A DNA stretch of 55,191 nucleotides from Bacteroidota bacterium. Lineage in GTDB: Bacteria > Bacteroidota > Bacteroidia > Flavobacteriales > Flavobacteriaceae. The stretch spans positions 1 to 55,191 of the forward strand of contig JAJRRO010000114.1 of NCBI GenBank assembly GCA_024279425.1, read 5' to 3'. Positions 27,009-35,671 of this stretch are shown here, one piece after another. The notes under the pieces were generated by a model. The model did not search any database, was not told where the DNA came from, and was given only the letters and a program-made list of their open reading frames with translations. The position numbers and the translations under genes were made by a program. How positions within the stretch are numbered: position 1 is the first letter of the stretch; every line of letters begins with the position of its first letter.

Positions 27009-27341
27009 ATGAACACCATAACCATTGAAAGTAAAAAGAAGTGTAAATGTGCCAACAAAAAGAGCATGGGCCAATCGTGCAGTAATTGCAGTCGTTACAA
27101 AATGGTGTTCAATCTTAGAAGTGACCATGCCGGGTTAAAAGTAATCGGAAAAGGGGGCGGGTTCGTTAACCCTGCCATATGGTGTTTTCTTAGGCAGAAC
27201 AAACGGACAATGGAAAAGGTTTTTGCTGAAATGTTGGGCCGTGTAACAAAGCATCCCAAATTGGCCAGCCTCTATTTCGGAAGCAACAATATTCGATTAT
27301 ATGACCGTAAAACAGACCAATTTTTGGAAAAAAGTTCATAA
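27009..27341 (+). CDS. small Cys-rich early protein
   Basis: A 110-residue protein whose N-terminus contains CKCANKK and CSNCSRYK, a likely zinc knuckle, followed by an alpha/beta part. Unrecognised. It ends 2 bp before the first of two GATATC sites spaced 54 bp apart. Confidence 0.5.
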   Translation: MNTITIESKKKCKCANKKSMGQSCSNCSRYKMVFNLRSDHAGLKVIGKGGGFVNPAIWCFLRQNKRTMEKVFAEMLGRVTKHPKLASLYFGSNNIRLYDRKTDQFLEKSS

Positions 27342-27343
27342 AT

Positions 27344-27403
27344 GATATCGATTTAAGGGGAGCTCACGCCCCATCACCGGAGACCGGCGGACAAAATGAT
27401 ATC
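27344..27403 (+). repeat. pair of GATATC sites spaced exactly 54 bp
   Basis: GATATC occurs at 27344-27349 and 27398-27403, 54 bp apart. The second is preceded by AGACCGGCGGACAAAAT, which matches in inverted orientation the sequence around 51176-51199 at 23 of 25 positions. A larger array with the same 54-bp step lies at 51122-51343. This is one of two such clusters in the window, both inside the element. Confidence 0.7.
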
Positions 27404-27412
27404 GTTTCAAAT

Positions 27413-27435
27413 GTCATCCTGAGCGCAGTCGAAGG
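27413..27435 (+). repeat. dispersed flavobacterial repeat fragment
   Basis: GTCATCCTGAGCGCAGTCGA and a few more bases match a sequence I recall as common in intergenic regions of many Bacteroidota. It is next to the 54-bp-phased GATATC pair. Its function is not known to me. Confidence 0.4.
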
Positions 27436-27449
27436 GACAACAAAAACCA

Positions 27450-27821
27450 ATGTTACAACAAGAGATCAAAATAACCGAGATAAGCATAAACGATAAGCAG
27501 ATCGTAGCTGAGGCCATTGATACATACGGCAAGGTTCTTCAAAGTAGATATTTGGCCGATAGTGACGATCGGGGTCAATTGTTACTGTTCAGTATCTCCC
27601 AGAATTGTTTTCACCAGTTCACCATCTTGTTCAATAGTAAAAAAGTGCTTGCCATGAGCAGCCAACAAAAACAGGAGCAATCCCGAAAACTTACCCTACT
27701 CACCCATACGGCATTGGTGGCCATTTCGGCCTTGCAACACTACCAAGAAGAAACGAACGACCCCTATTTGCGCAGCCGTTGCGATGTATTATGGAACAAG
27801 TTTGAAAAGCAAATTGTATGA
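27450..27821 (+). CDS. hypothetical early protein
   Basis: A 123-residue soluble protein, unrecognised, followed with an ATGA overlap by the DnaA-domain gene, suggesting a replication-related partner. Contains one CAACAAAA site; another lies in its 5' leader. Confidence 0.5.
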   Translation: MLQQEIKITEISINDKQIVAEAIDTYGKVLQSRYLADSDDRGQLLLFSISQNCFHQFTILFNSKKVLAMSSQQKQEQSRKLTLLTHTALVAISALQHYQEETNDPYLRSRCDVLWNKFEKQIV

Positions 27822-28402
27822 CCAACAACAGAAACCATTTTTGTCCTAAATGCGATAGGAAAACGGAGCAATTCAAGCAATTCAACCTTGATCTGGATGC
27901 TACGGATGAAGACTTTGTTTGGTTCTGTAAATCGTGCAACAAAACCGTTCGAAAAATCACCCAGAAACAGTTAAAAGACATCTTTCAGCGCAAGAGCCTG
28001 GACAATCTAATCTTTCATATCGCTCAATACTTTACCATCGATGTCGCCGATATACGCAGCAGCAACAAAAAGAAGACTATAGTCCTGGCCAAACATCTAT
28101 TCAGCTATATGGCCATACAATTAGATTATGGCAGTACCAGGGAAATAGGTCGTTTTTGGGGTCGCCCACATAATGCTGTTCAGTTGGGCCAAAAAGTGAT
28201 TTCCCTAAAACTTGATAAGCGCGAAATACGGGGCCATGTGATTGCAATCAGCAACATCATTGAAAACACGGACAAAGTATTGCTGTTTAAAAAGATACTC
28301 AGAAAAACCCCTAAAGAAGACCTCCCGAAACTGATAGACCACATCAACAATTTCAAAACCTGCAGTAACGCTGAAAATTTACGATACAGAACAGATTCAT
28401 AA
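27818..28402 (+). CDS. zinc-ribbon plus DnaA domain IV protein
   Basis: A 194-residue protein. Cys9, Cys12, Cys37 and Cys40 form a CxxC...CxxC zinc ribbon. Residues about 62-150 match the DnaA C-terminal DNA-binding domain: DNLIFHIAQYFTIDVADIR, a helix-turn-helix, then REIGRFWGRPHNAVQLGQK in place of DnaA's LGRDHSTVLHA. DnaA domain IV binds DnaA boxes, so this may mark the element's origin or hijack host initiation. It has no AAA+ domain. Confidence 0.7.
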   Translation: MTNNRNHFCPKCDRKTEQFKQFNLDLDATDEDFVWFCKSCNKTVRKITQKQLKDIFQRKSLDNLIFHIAQYFTIDVADIRSSNKKKTIVLAKHLFSYMAIQLDYGSTREIGRFWGRPHNAVQLGQKVISLKLDKREIRGHVIAISNIIENTDKVLLFKKILRKTPKEDLPKLIDHINNFKTCSNAENLRYRTDS

Positions 28403-28417
28403 CTAAAAACCCGACCT

Positions 28418-28897
28418 ATGGAACACTATCGAGCAAAGGCCATCGCCAAAGAAGTATTGAACACCTTAGTACCGCATTGCGATAAAGTCGCCATTTCTGG
28501 GGAATTGGCCCAAAAGAAACCTGAAATTGACCGTATTGAAATTGTGGCCATTCCCAAGTTCTACGATACCGGACTTTTCATGACCGGAGTGGCATTGATC
28601 TTAAATAAACTTGCACCGATCCAGGGAGCCTTGCCCAATTTCTGTATAGTACGAATGTTGCCAGAGGGTATTCCTCTTCATTTCTACAATTGCGACCACT
28701 ACAATTATGGCTACATATTGGCCTGGGGCAATAGTCCAACAAAATATAGAACTATCATAAAAAGTAACTGGATAAAAAAGGGCTACGATTGCAAGGAAAG
28801 GCATTTAACCTGTGACGGTAAAAACATTCAAGTGCCCGACGAACATAGCTTTTTCAAACGCATAGACATGCCGTTCCTGGAACCTGAATTGAGATAA
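28418..28897 (+). CDS. degenerate DNA polymerase X-type nucleotidyltransferase-fold protein
   Basis: A 159-residue protein with the layout of the pol X palm: AIAKEVLNTLVPHCDKVAISG, then IDRIEIVAIPK where active enzymes have a VxDIEIV motif, and late VPDEHSFFKRIDMPFLEPELR, corresponding to the PTExxxFxxLGLPxxPPExR end of phage members. Here the canonical Asp is Arg39, and the GSxRR stretch reads GELAQKK. Probably a catalytically dead relative with a structural or regulatory role in replication. Confidence 0.55.
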   Translation: MEHYRAKAIAKEVLNTLVPHCDKVAISGELAQKKPEIDRIEIVAIPKFYDTGLFMTGVALILNKLAPIQGALPNFCIVRMLPEGIPLHFYNCDHYNYGYILAWGNSPTKYRTIIKSNWIKKGYDCKERHLTCDGKNIQVPDEHSFFKRIDMPFLEPELR

Positions 28898-28954
28898 CTT
28901 TGAAGAACTGGACTAGGGCTTTTCATAGGAGCCGCTGTTGTAACCAGTGTTTTT

Positions 28955-31417
28955 TTATATTTCTTCGTAAACTTCGTCCTTATCTAAAAATCCGAATTCT
29001 TCAATTTGAGGCAATATCTTACTTCCCAATCCATCAGTTGCAATTTTCAATTTGTTCAATTCGTCTGCACCTAAATTATGTTCGGTTAAACTTCTTCTTA
29101 TTTGATACCAACCTGCGTCCCAAGTGTCAATTTTCCAATTTTGAGTTACCATTTCGTTCAAATGAGAATAGAAGAATTTATATACTTCTTTTGCTTTTTC
29201 TAAAACGTTTTTGGCTTCTTCTGATAATTCGTGCTTGTGTATCCATTTTGCAACAAACCTATCTTCATTATTTGACAATTGTTGTCTGAAATCAGGGTCT
29301 TTTACTTCCCATTTTTTCAATTCTTCAATTTTAAAAGGAAAGAAGTTATTTTTTATTTGATAAGTGTTTCCTAGATATTCAACATTACTCAACGAGGTAG
29401 TTTCGTTAGATGAAGCAAACAAACTCCAAATAACACAATCATTAATAAAATCCTGCGTCAGTTCTGTTTGTGGAACCAAAAATTGATTACGGTCATTTAG
29501 CCAAGTTGGTTTGGGAATTTTTCTAACTGCGTGTAATATTAAAGCTTTTTCAAAATTATCTTTATTTACCGTAAATGCCCCAGCACTAACACTTGGCGAT
29601 GATAAAATTACTACATATTTAGAGTTTTGAAAGTCATTTCCTTTACTGCAAATTGAAGCTAGAAAGTCAGGTCTTGCCCTATGTCGTGTGTCTGTGTTAT
29701 TAGCTCTTACAGATATACCATTACTCAATGGAGGTAAGATAAAATCATTTGAATTCTTAGGTCTTTCAAACCATTTATTAATTACATCATCTTTATCTAT
29801 AAGTTGTAGATGTTTTGTTCCAATAGTTTTTGCAGAATCATCTGCTATACCAATTGCAATAGATTTTTGTTCTCTTTCTTTTGACAAATTCCAAAGCAAG
29901 AAACAAATAGGATATTTACCTTTTACACCATTAAAATTAGTTGACTTAAATAAAAAACCACTTTCATATTTGTAATTGAAGAATCTATCTCTGTATGCAA
30001 CACTATCAGGAGCATTAAGGTATTTAAGTTTTGAAAACATACCTAAATATGTTTTTTGTGGTAGTTCGTGAGATAACCTGAACATAAATTGAGCAAAAAG
30101 TTCTCTCTTTACGTGCCCTGTATTCTCGTTATCCATTAATACTTCAACCTTTGTTTTGCTAACACCTTTTTTTGACTCTCCTTTTGCTCCTCCAACTTGA
30201 GCAGTTGCGAAAGGTGGATTTATATAAACTAACCAAGTAATAGATTCGTCCTTTAATTCATCACGTAATTTTTTTGGTAATTTCCAATTTGGTTCAAAAG
30301 GTAAATTGTCTTTTGTTAAAAGGTATTCAACATCATCATTTAAATAATCATACTGAAAGCAATTAGCATTTGGGAAAACCTTTTTAAGGTGGTCAGCTTC
30401 ACTTGCATGAAGTGTTGACATATACAAGTATTTATAGGATTCAGCGGGTAAATGATATTCCAAATTTCCTGTACCAGCTGCCATATCCCAAATGCGATAT
30501 TTTCCAGTTTTATACCAATTTTCACCAAGAACCTCTCCAATGTAATGAACTGCTTTTTTTCCGAATCTTAATGGCGTGTAAAATTCCCCTTCAAATCTTC
30601 GTTGATTTTCATCAGTTAATCTGTCTAGTTTAGCGTGGATACCATTAATAGTATCTTGACTTGTAACATAATCATAAACTTCCCAAAAATAATTGTAGTC
30701 TTTCATTAAGACTTTTTGGGTTTTGGAATTTTTGTCTTCGAAGGTGAAAACAACACGACTGTTTTCTCTATCAACGATTACTTTGTCTTTTTGAATATTA
30801 GATAAAAAGTAAAATGAATCCTTATAGCCGTTTACAATATACTTACCTAATATATTTTTCCAATGGTCAAAAACAGCTTCAAAGTTTTCTTCGCTAATTA
30901 TTTTTTTATCGCCAAAATCCATAATCATTTGTGGATTTAAAGCGTTGTCAAGGTTCTTTTTAAAAGCAGAATGTTCTCCTTTTAGATAGATTCGGTAAAT
31001 GTGTAATTTACTAGTTTCAGGTTCTTTTACAAGATGGTCAATTAACTTAGGGTCAGGTTTACTTGGCGGTCTTTCCCAGTCATAGGTGTCATTCGAATAA
31101 TAACTAGACCATTTATTAGTTTCTGTTATTGAAGCTTCATTTTTGTCTGCTAAACACAAAAAGTATGGTATCATTTTTTGTGCATCTCCATATTTTAATC
31201 TCCTAATATAATAAAGTGATTGGGCTAAAATTGTCGCTAACGCCTTAAGGTTCTGAAAATTCTTGTCATACTTGAATTCGAATAATACTTGTGGTGTATA
31301 TAAATCGTGTTTGTCAGCTGTATCATAATCTATTTTGAAGTATTTCGCAAAAATTGCCTTAACTGTTTCTTCAGTTTTGGCCACTTTTAATCTACTTTTA
31401 AATTCTTCAAATGTCAT
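28955..31417 (-). CDS. type IIG-like restriction-modification enzyme (N6-adenine methylase fused to nuclease)
   Basis: An 820-residue single-chain enzyme. Residues 40-50 contain VLFEFKYDK with Glu47/Lys49 as a PD-(D/E)XK nuclease candidate. The methylase domain has DMAAGTGN (residues 311-318, AdoMet binding) and INPPFA (NPPF at 400-403, catalytic). The C-terminal third is probably the target recognition domain. It is AT-rich and points against the surrounding operons, so it looks like an inserted defence gene, a moron. A 26-bp palindrome lies 38 bp upstream of the start. Confidence 0.8.
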   Translation of the reverse strand: MTFEEFKSRLKVAKTEETVKAIFAKYFKIDYDTADKHDLYTPQVLFEFKYDKNFQNLKALATILAQSLYYIRRLKYGDAQKMIPYFLCLADKNEASITETNKWSSYYSNDTYDWERPPSKPDPKLIDHLVKEPETSKLHIYRIYLKGEHSAFKKNLDNALNPQMIMDFGDKKIISEENFEAVFDHWKNILGKYIVNGYKDSFYFLSNIQKDKVIVDRENSRVVFTFEDKNSKTQKVLMKDYNYFWEVYDYVTSQDTINGIHAKLDRLTDENQRRFEGEFYTPLRFGKKAVHYIGEVLGENWYKTGKYRIWDMAAGTGNLEYHLPAESYKYLYMSTLHASEADHLKKVFPNANCFQYDYLNDDVEYLLTKDNLPFEPNWKLPKKLRDELKDESITWLVYINPPFATAQVGGAKGESKKGVSKTKVEVLMDNENTGHVKRELFAQFMFRLSHELPQKTYLGMFSKLKYLNAPDSVAYRDRFFNYKYESGFLFKSTNFNGVKGKYPICFLLWNLSKEREQKSIAIGIADDSAKTIGTKHLQLIDKDDVINKWFERPKNSNDFILPPLSNGISVRANNTDTRHRARPDFLASICSKGNDFQNSKYVVILSSPSVSAGAFTVNKDNFEKALILHAVRKIPKPTWLNDRNQFLVPQTELTQDFINDCVIWSLFASSNETTSLSNVEYLGNTYQIKNNFFPFKIEELKKWEVKDPDFRQQLSNNEDRFVAKWIHKHELSEEAKNVLEKAKEVYKFFYSHLNEMVTQNWKIDTWDAGWYQIRRSLTEHNLGADELNKLKIATDGLGSKILPQIEEFGFLDKDEVYEEI

Positions 31418-31454
31418 ATTTCAATCTTGGATTTACACATTGGGCACAACAATT

Positions 31455-31480
31455 GTATATAGGTCATATGACCTATATAC
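31455..31480. promoter_or_regulatory. 26-bp perfect palindrome upstream of the R-M gene
   Basis: GTATATAGGTCAT followed directly by its reverse complement. It lies 38 bp upstream of the R-M start and about 150 bp from the neighbouring gene's stop. A controller-type operator is the simplest idea, but no controller gene is adjacent. A related AAAGGTCTAATGACCTTT lies near the right end of the element (about 52583). Confidence 0.6.
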
Positions 31481-31629
31481 CGCGATATTTGCGTGTAAAG
31501 AAAAGACTCCCCATAACCACACCGCAAATATAACTACACTAAAAGTAGTATAATTAATACTAAAAACTCTTGAATCACTCACTATTATAAGTGTACTGGA
31601 CCACAACCCTATTTTATGAGTTGCTGGAT

Positions 31630-32058
31630 CTAGCCAGGGACAACTTCACCGATCATCTCAAGGAACGTCATTATTTCGGTAGGCAACAAATAGCGTTTGC
31701 GAGTGGCACCATCAAGTGGTATACCCCTACATTGTGAAATGGTTTTGTTGATGACCTTGGAGAATTCCGGCGCACTTAAGGTTGGGAACAACAAACGTAG
31801 TCTGGTCTTGTTCATCCGGTGCGAACCAACATCCAATACCTTGGCATAATTGTTCAAAGGTTCTCCGATAGCCTCCAAAAAAGCAATGACCTCATTACTT
31901 TGCAGGTATTGTTTTTGTTTGGCCTGGTCTTCACTAATGTCCCTTTTTTCTGCAATGATCGGGTTTATTTTGTTGGCGAATTGTTCCCCCCGCATGGGCT
32001 TCAACATTCGCAACAATTTACCCTTACTGGTACGGTAAGAAGAAAAACTCAATATCAT
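31630..32058 (-). CDS. hypothetical protein divergent from the late operon
   Basis: A 142-residue basic helical protein, unrecognised (SSYRTSKGKLLRMLKPMRGE, later TISQCRGIPLDGATRKRYLL). It diverges from the transglutaminase gene with two tandem 20-bp repeats between them, a place where a late-gene regulator would be expected. Its coding strand carries two CAACAAAA sites, like core element genes and unlike the cargo, so it belongs to the backbone. Confidence 0.5.
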   Translation of the reverse strand: MILSFSSYRTSKGKLLRMLKPMRGEQFANKINPIIAEKRDISEDQAKQKQYLQSNEVIAFLEAIGEPLNNYAKVLDVGSHRMNKTRLRLLFPTLSAPEFSKVINKTISQCRGIPLDGATRKRYLLPTEIMTFLEMIGEVVPG

Positions 32059-32130
32059 GGTGGTGGTTTATGGTAACTCCTACAAATATCCTAAAAAACA
32101 CCAACAAAAAGAAAGGTCAACATCGATTTT

Positions 32131-32170
32131 CGAGCGAAAGCGTACCGTTTCGAGCGAAAGCGTACCGTTT
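32131..32170 (+). repeat. two tandem 20-bp repeats upstream of the late operon
   Basis: CGAGCGAAAGCGTACCGTTT occurs twice head to tail (32131-32150 and 32151-32170), about 62 bp before the transglutaminase start and between two divergent genes. A third partial copy may begin at 32171 (CG). Likely operator or activator site of the late promoter. Confidence 0.6.
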
Positions 32171-32231
32171 CGTAACAATACGCACACAACAATAAATCCA
32201 TCCTTCGTAAAATTTGACTTGGTTTTTAATT

Positions 32232-34115
32232 ATGAAATTTTGGTTTGGAAACCCTGAGACTTTCTCAACAAAAAGTCTCAGGGAAAATCAAAGAAAAAAG
32301 GTCATTGAAATTGTGGATTACGAAGATTTGAACATTTATTTAAAAAGGCCGCTCCAAAAAGGAACGCAGTACCAACGATATTTTAAACATAGTAGTTGTA
32401 CTCCTTTTTATATGGGTAAGAGCGACACCGCTTTTACGGTTCGGCAAATGGCCAAAATGGTCTATAAGAACAAACCGCACACCAAGGCCTTGGCCCTGGG
32501 CGAATTTGCCAACAAAAGCTTGGAGCGCACTTGTGAAGAAATACATTCATTTCTTTTTGATCACGTGCAGTATGAACTGGACGGTGAAGATCAGCTACTG
32601 AAAAGTCCGCAGTGTACCTGGGCAACCAGAACACAGGGAACAGATTGCAAGAGCTATTCGATTTTCGTAAGTACCATTTTATGCAATTTGGGTATAAAGC
32701 ACCACCTGAGACGGGTGAAGCAGATAAACCCAGATTTTGCACGAACCAAAAAGGGTATTGACCCTGGTTTATGGTCGCATGTGTACGTAGTGATCCCCAA
32801 AAACCAACAAACCATGAAAGCCGATAATGAACATGATTATTTCATTATCGATGCAACGGTAGAAGGCAACAAAGAAGTGTCCTTCTCCAAGAAACACGAT
32901 ACACCTATGACGAAGGTCAGTTTAAGACATTACGGTTTACAATCTCCCCTTATTAGGGGCTTGTCTGGTTGTACGTGTACCGAAATTGTCCAACCCGTCA
33001 AGACTACAATACCAATTGTTGAACAGTTAGATCCAATTATCACCCAACTGATCGAACCTGTATTTGCGCAGCCAATAGACCCATTGATCGTTGAGCCGAT
33101 AACTACAACAACAAGGTCAGGTTCAGGGAGCGTTGCTACTCGAAGAACCATATCTACAACTTCGACCCGATCAAATGTGCAGACCCAGAGAGGTAGCCAA
33201 CACTTAGAAGGTCGCGAAGCTCTACAAAGCCCTTGGCTATTGCATGGTCTTGGTTTATATGGTTTGAGCGAATCGAACAAAAGTACGTCTCAGATTGCAG
33301 GTGACTATACTGGTTTTGCACTTTCTTTATTCCAAGCGGGTAAACAAGGAGGCGCGTACAACGAGGCCTCAATAACCCAAGGCACTAAACAACAGCGGTT
33401 GGATGCTATAGGCCAAACAGGCTTTACATCATCGATAATAAAGGCCTCAGGTGCAGGTGCGGCAGCATTTACATTTGGCATATCTGCATTAGCGACTCTT
33501 ATACCCTCTCAATGGTACGAAAAAGTTTTGGGCCAATTGTTCAGTGGTGGCTTTTCGTGTATAGGCTCTAGTTGGACACCAAAAAAAGCTTTGCAAGTTG
33601 CCGAAATAGAGAACGAATTTCTTCGTAACGAGGCGATGGGGGTCATCCAAAAATTCCAAACGGCAACAGTGGTGGAAATAGAGCAGGCCATCAACGGTTT
33701 TGTTGAGTATTTCTATTCCATTCGAAGTGTTGAAAGGGATTGGGAAAAGACTACCGCTAAAAAATGCACCAAAAAGGGTTTGGTGTTGATGATAAAAACC
33801 CTGGACGAAGGGTTTAAAGAATATATGGCCATGCTCACCCAGGCCATAAACACGGCTGGGCATACTTTGGCAAAAACGGGTAAGACCAAGACGGTAAAAT
33901 ACCCCGCCGAAGCACACACAGGAAGGCATGCGCTTACCCAAAAAGTGCCACAATATGAGATTATTATCAACCCAGCCGTATTAGGACAGATCCAGGCAGA
34001 AGAAGCGGCAAAAGGGAACAACCTACCTATAGAGGGTCCAACAACAACAAAATTCAAAACATCTAGTGTCGTAGGGATGGCCGCATTGGCCGCTCTCGCC
34101 TATATAGCAGTTTAA
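32232..34115 (+). CDS. transglutaminase-like cysteine protein, first late gene
   Basis: A 627-residue protein. Residues about 60-215 form a papain-like transglutaminase core with Cys139 in GTDCKSYS, His183 in WSHVYVV and Asp207 in FIIDATV, an intact triad. A Pro/Thr/Ser-rich stretch (about 255-310) follows and the last 18 residues (SSVVGMAALAALAYIAV) look like a membrane anchor. Such domains crosslink or cleave proteins and could process virion proteins. I start at the ATG giving MKFWFG; the upstream TTG codon is less likely. First gene of the long rightward operon. Confidence 0.7.
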   Translation: MKFWFGNPETFSTKSLRENQRKKVIEIVDYEDLNIYLKRPLQKGTQYQRYFKHSSCTPFYMGKSDTAFTVRQMAKMVYKNKPHTKALALGEFANKSLERTCEEIHSFLFDHVQYELDGEDQLLKSPQCTWATRTQGTDCKSYSIFVSTILCNLGIKHHLRRVKQINPDFARTKKGIDPGLWSHVYVVIPKNQQTMKADNEHDYFIIDATVEGNKEVSFSKKHDTPMTKVSLRHYGLQSPLIRGLSGCTCTEIVQPVKTTIPIVEQLDPIITQLIEPVFAQPIDPLIVEPITTTTRSGSGSVATRRTISTTSTRSNVQTQRGSQHLEGREALQSPWLLHGLGLYGLSESNKSTSQIAGDYTGFALSLFQAGKQGGAYNEASITQGTKQQRLDAIGQTGFTSSIIKASGAGAAAFTFGISALATLIPSQWYEKVLGQLFSGGFSCIGSSWTPKKALQVAEIENEFLRNEAMGVIQKFQTATVVEIEQAINGFVEYFYSIRSVERDWEKTTAKKCTKKGLVLMIKTLDEGFKEYMAMLTQAINTAGHTLAKTGKTKTVKYPAEAHTGRHALTQKVPQYEIIINPAVLGQIQAEEAAKGNNLPIEGPTTTKFKTSSVVGMAALAALAYIAV

Positions 34116-34141
34116 TCTAATAGTAATTTAATTTTTTCAAC

Positions 34142-34591
34142 ATGAAAGTAAAAGCAGCAAGTTTAAAAAAAGTCGGTGACGTAAGCACGACAATCGCTGG
34201 TGGGGTTCTTGGGGCTGCGGCCTCTAGAGGTGCTGCCGGACTGATCCCAGGAGGTGTCCTTGTAAAAGGAGCATTAGCAGCATTGGCAATTTATGGTGCA
34301 GCCTCCATTTCTGGCACTGATGCAGGTGCCGACCTCGCCAAAGGTGCATTGTTTGGCGTAGCCCTGGAACAGGGCGGCGAAGTCATTATTGATGCGATAC
34401 AACCTTTGGTAGCACCCATTTTAGAGGGTGAAACGAGCACCTTAAAGGAGTTCGGAAAACGGGCCTTTGGCCTTGCGGGGGGTTATGAATACCCAGCAAC
34501 AGAATACATTCAGCCGCGACGACCAGTGGAGCAATTGGGCAACCCTTATCATAGGGGAAATCAAGGTCATAGCACCCTAATGTTCGGGTAA
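34142..34591 (+). CDS. Gly/Ala-rich membrane protein, candidate virion membrane protein
   Basis: A 149-residue protein dominated by Gly, Ala, Val and Leu in its first 90 residues (TTIAGGVLGAAASRGAAGLI, then VKGALAALAIYGAASI), followed by a polar proline-containing tail. Composition like this is common in small membrane proteins of tailless viruses. Unrecognised. It is followed by an A-rich, AT-rich leader of the next gene. Confidence 0.55.
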   Translation: MKVKAASLKKVGDVSTTIAGGVLGAAASRGAAGLIPGGVLVKGALAALAIYGAASISGTDAGADLAKGALFGVALEQGGEVIIDAIQPLVAPILEGETSTLKEFGKRAFGLAGGYEYPATEYIQPRRPVEQLGNPYHRGNQGHSTLMFG

Positions 34592-34657
34592 TCCGACCTT
34601 ATAATTATCAAAGAATATTCAATTTAAAATAAATAGTAAACACAAAAAACAGTAAAA

Positions 34658-35245
34658 ATGAAAAGTCTTCAAATACATTTAGCAGTAATACAGTTCTTAA
34701 ACTTGATTATCGGTCATCTTCCAGACCAGATTGCAACAGCGTTGAGTGTCAATAAATTGGTACTCGACCCTTTTGACCTGTATATAGCATTCGATATTTC
34801 GGGTGCAGGAGCAGGTGAGACCACCATAATGGATACGGACACCAAGAAACTGGTAGGGGTATGTTCTTTTGATCCAGACGGCCAATTGAACGACAACAAA
34901 GTAGCAGTCTTTGAAGAAGCGGTTGTTTTATGTGGTAGTAATGTAGCGGCGGGTGTTGATGTTAGAACACTGGCATTTACACAGGTTATGCCTGTTGAAG
35001 TTGCTAATTCTGAAATCGTGATATATCAAAGGGGTCAAGAGGTTTTGCGGTCACCTATGAGCCAATTGAATGGTAAAGTAGGCAGTAGCTCAAGACCAGA
35101 TGTGTACCGAGAGTTGAAAAGCCCACGTTTCCTTGTTCCTAATGAAGATATCACCATCAAGGTCGAAGTACCTAAAGGAATTACTATCCCTGTAGGAACG
35201 TATATCAAACTCCTTATCCCTTCATTGATTACCCGCAAGCTGTAG
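34658..35245 (+). CDS. beta-rich protein, candidate major capsid protein
   Basis: A 195-residue protein without cysteine clusters or membrane segments. Alternating hydrophobic strands throughout (VDVRTLAFTQVMPVEV, EIVIYQRGQEVL, ITIKVEVPKGITIPVG, YIKLLIPSLI) suggest a single jelly-roll or similar sandwich. It is preceded by a long A-rich leader and followed by a strong terminator, the pattern of a highly expressed gene in the middle of a structural operon. I infer a capsid role from position and these features; no family is recognised. Confidence 0.5.
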   Translation: MKSLQIHLAVIQFLNLIIGHLPDQIATALSVNKLVLDPFDLYIAFDISGAGAGETTIMDTDTKKLVGVCSFDPDGQLNDNKVAVFEEAVVLCGSNVAAGVDVRTLAFTQVMPVEVANSEIVIYQRGQEVLRSPMSQLNGKVGSSSRPDVYRELKSPRFLVPNEDITIKVEVPKGITIPVGTYIKLLIPSLITRKL

Positions 35246-35270
35246 TCAACAAAAACACCATTTAGAATTT

Positions 35271-35306
35271 AAAAGCCCTGCCTGAATATGGGCAGGGCTT
35301 TTGTTT
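35271..35306 (+). terminator. intra-operon terminator after the capsid candidate
   Basis: AAAAGCCCTGCC pairs with GGCAGGGCTTTT around TGAATAT and is followed by GTTT. It lies 25 bp after the stop. Partial termination here would raise the 195-residue protein above the downstream genes. Confidence 0.75.
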
Positions 35307-35323
35307 AACACAAAATCAATCTC

Positions 35324-35668
35324 ATGAATATCAAGTATAGAAAAGCTGAATTAACACTGGTGGCAGGACAAACTTCGGTAGATAAGCCGCTTAGTTTGCC
35401 CCAAGGCGAATGCCGGGCAATGACCGTATTCAATCCCAAGGCTGGTCCTGATGAAATCGTGGAATTACATGTTCTCGATAATGGGGCAGACCTTATTGAA
35501 CCAATGGACTATCGATTGAGTGAAAAAACGACCCATGGGAGGTTCTTGGATTCTTGGCGACAAATGAGTTTCGATTGTGGTCGTGATACCATTATTCGCA
35601 TTACCACGGCGGTTGCTTTGGCTGCTGATGTAAAGGTTCAGGTGGTTTTTGCCATAATCACAAAATAG
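35324..35668 (+). CDS. small beta-rich protein, candidate minor capsid protein
   Basis: A 114-residue protein built of alternating polar/hydrophobic strands (KAELTLVAGQTSVDKPLSL, IVELHVLDNG, TIIRITTAV, VKVQVVFAIITK), compatible with a small jelly-roll. Directly downstream of the terminator. Unrecognised; structural role inferred from position. Confidence 0.45.
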   Translation: MNIKYRKAELTLVAGQTSVDKPLSLPQGECRAMTVFNPKAGPDEIVELHVLDNGADLIEPMDYRLSEKTTHGRFLDSWRQMSFDCGRDTIIRITTAVALAADVKVQVVFAIITK

Positions 35669-35671
35669 ACT

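Noticed and set aside
28900-29289. Plus-strand ORF of 129 codons after the polymerase X-fold gene
   Set aside because: Most of it is antisense to the R-M gene and rich in Phe/Ile/Leu/Arg from AT-rich complement; no support.
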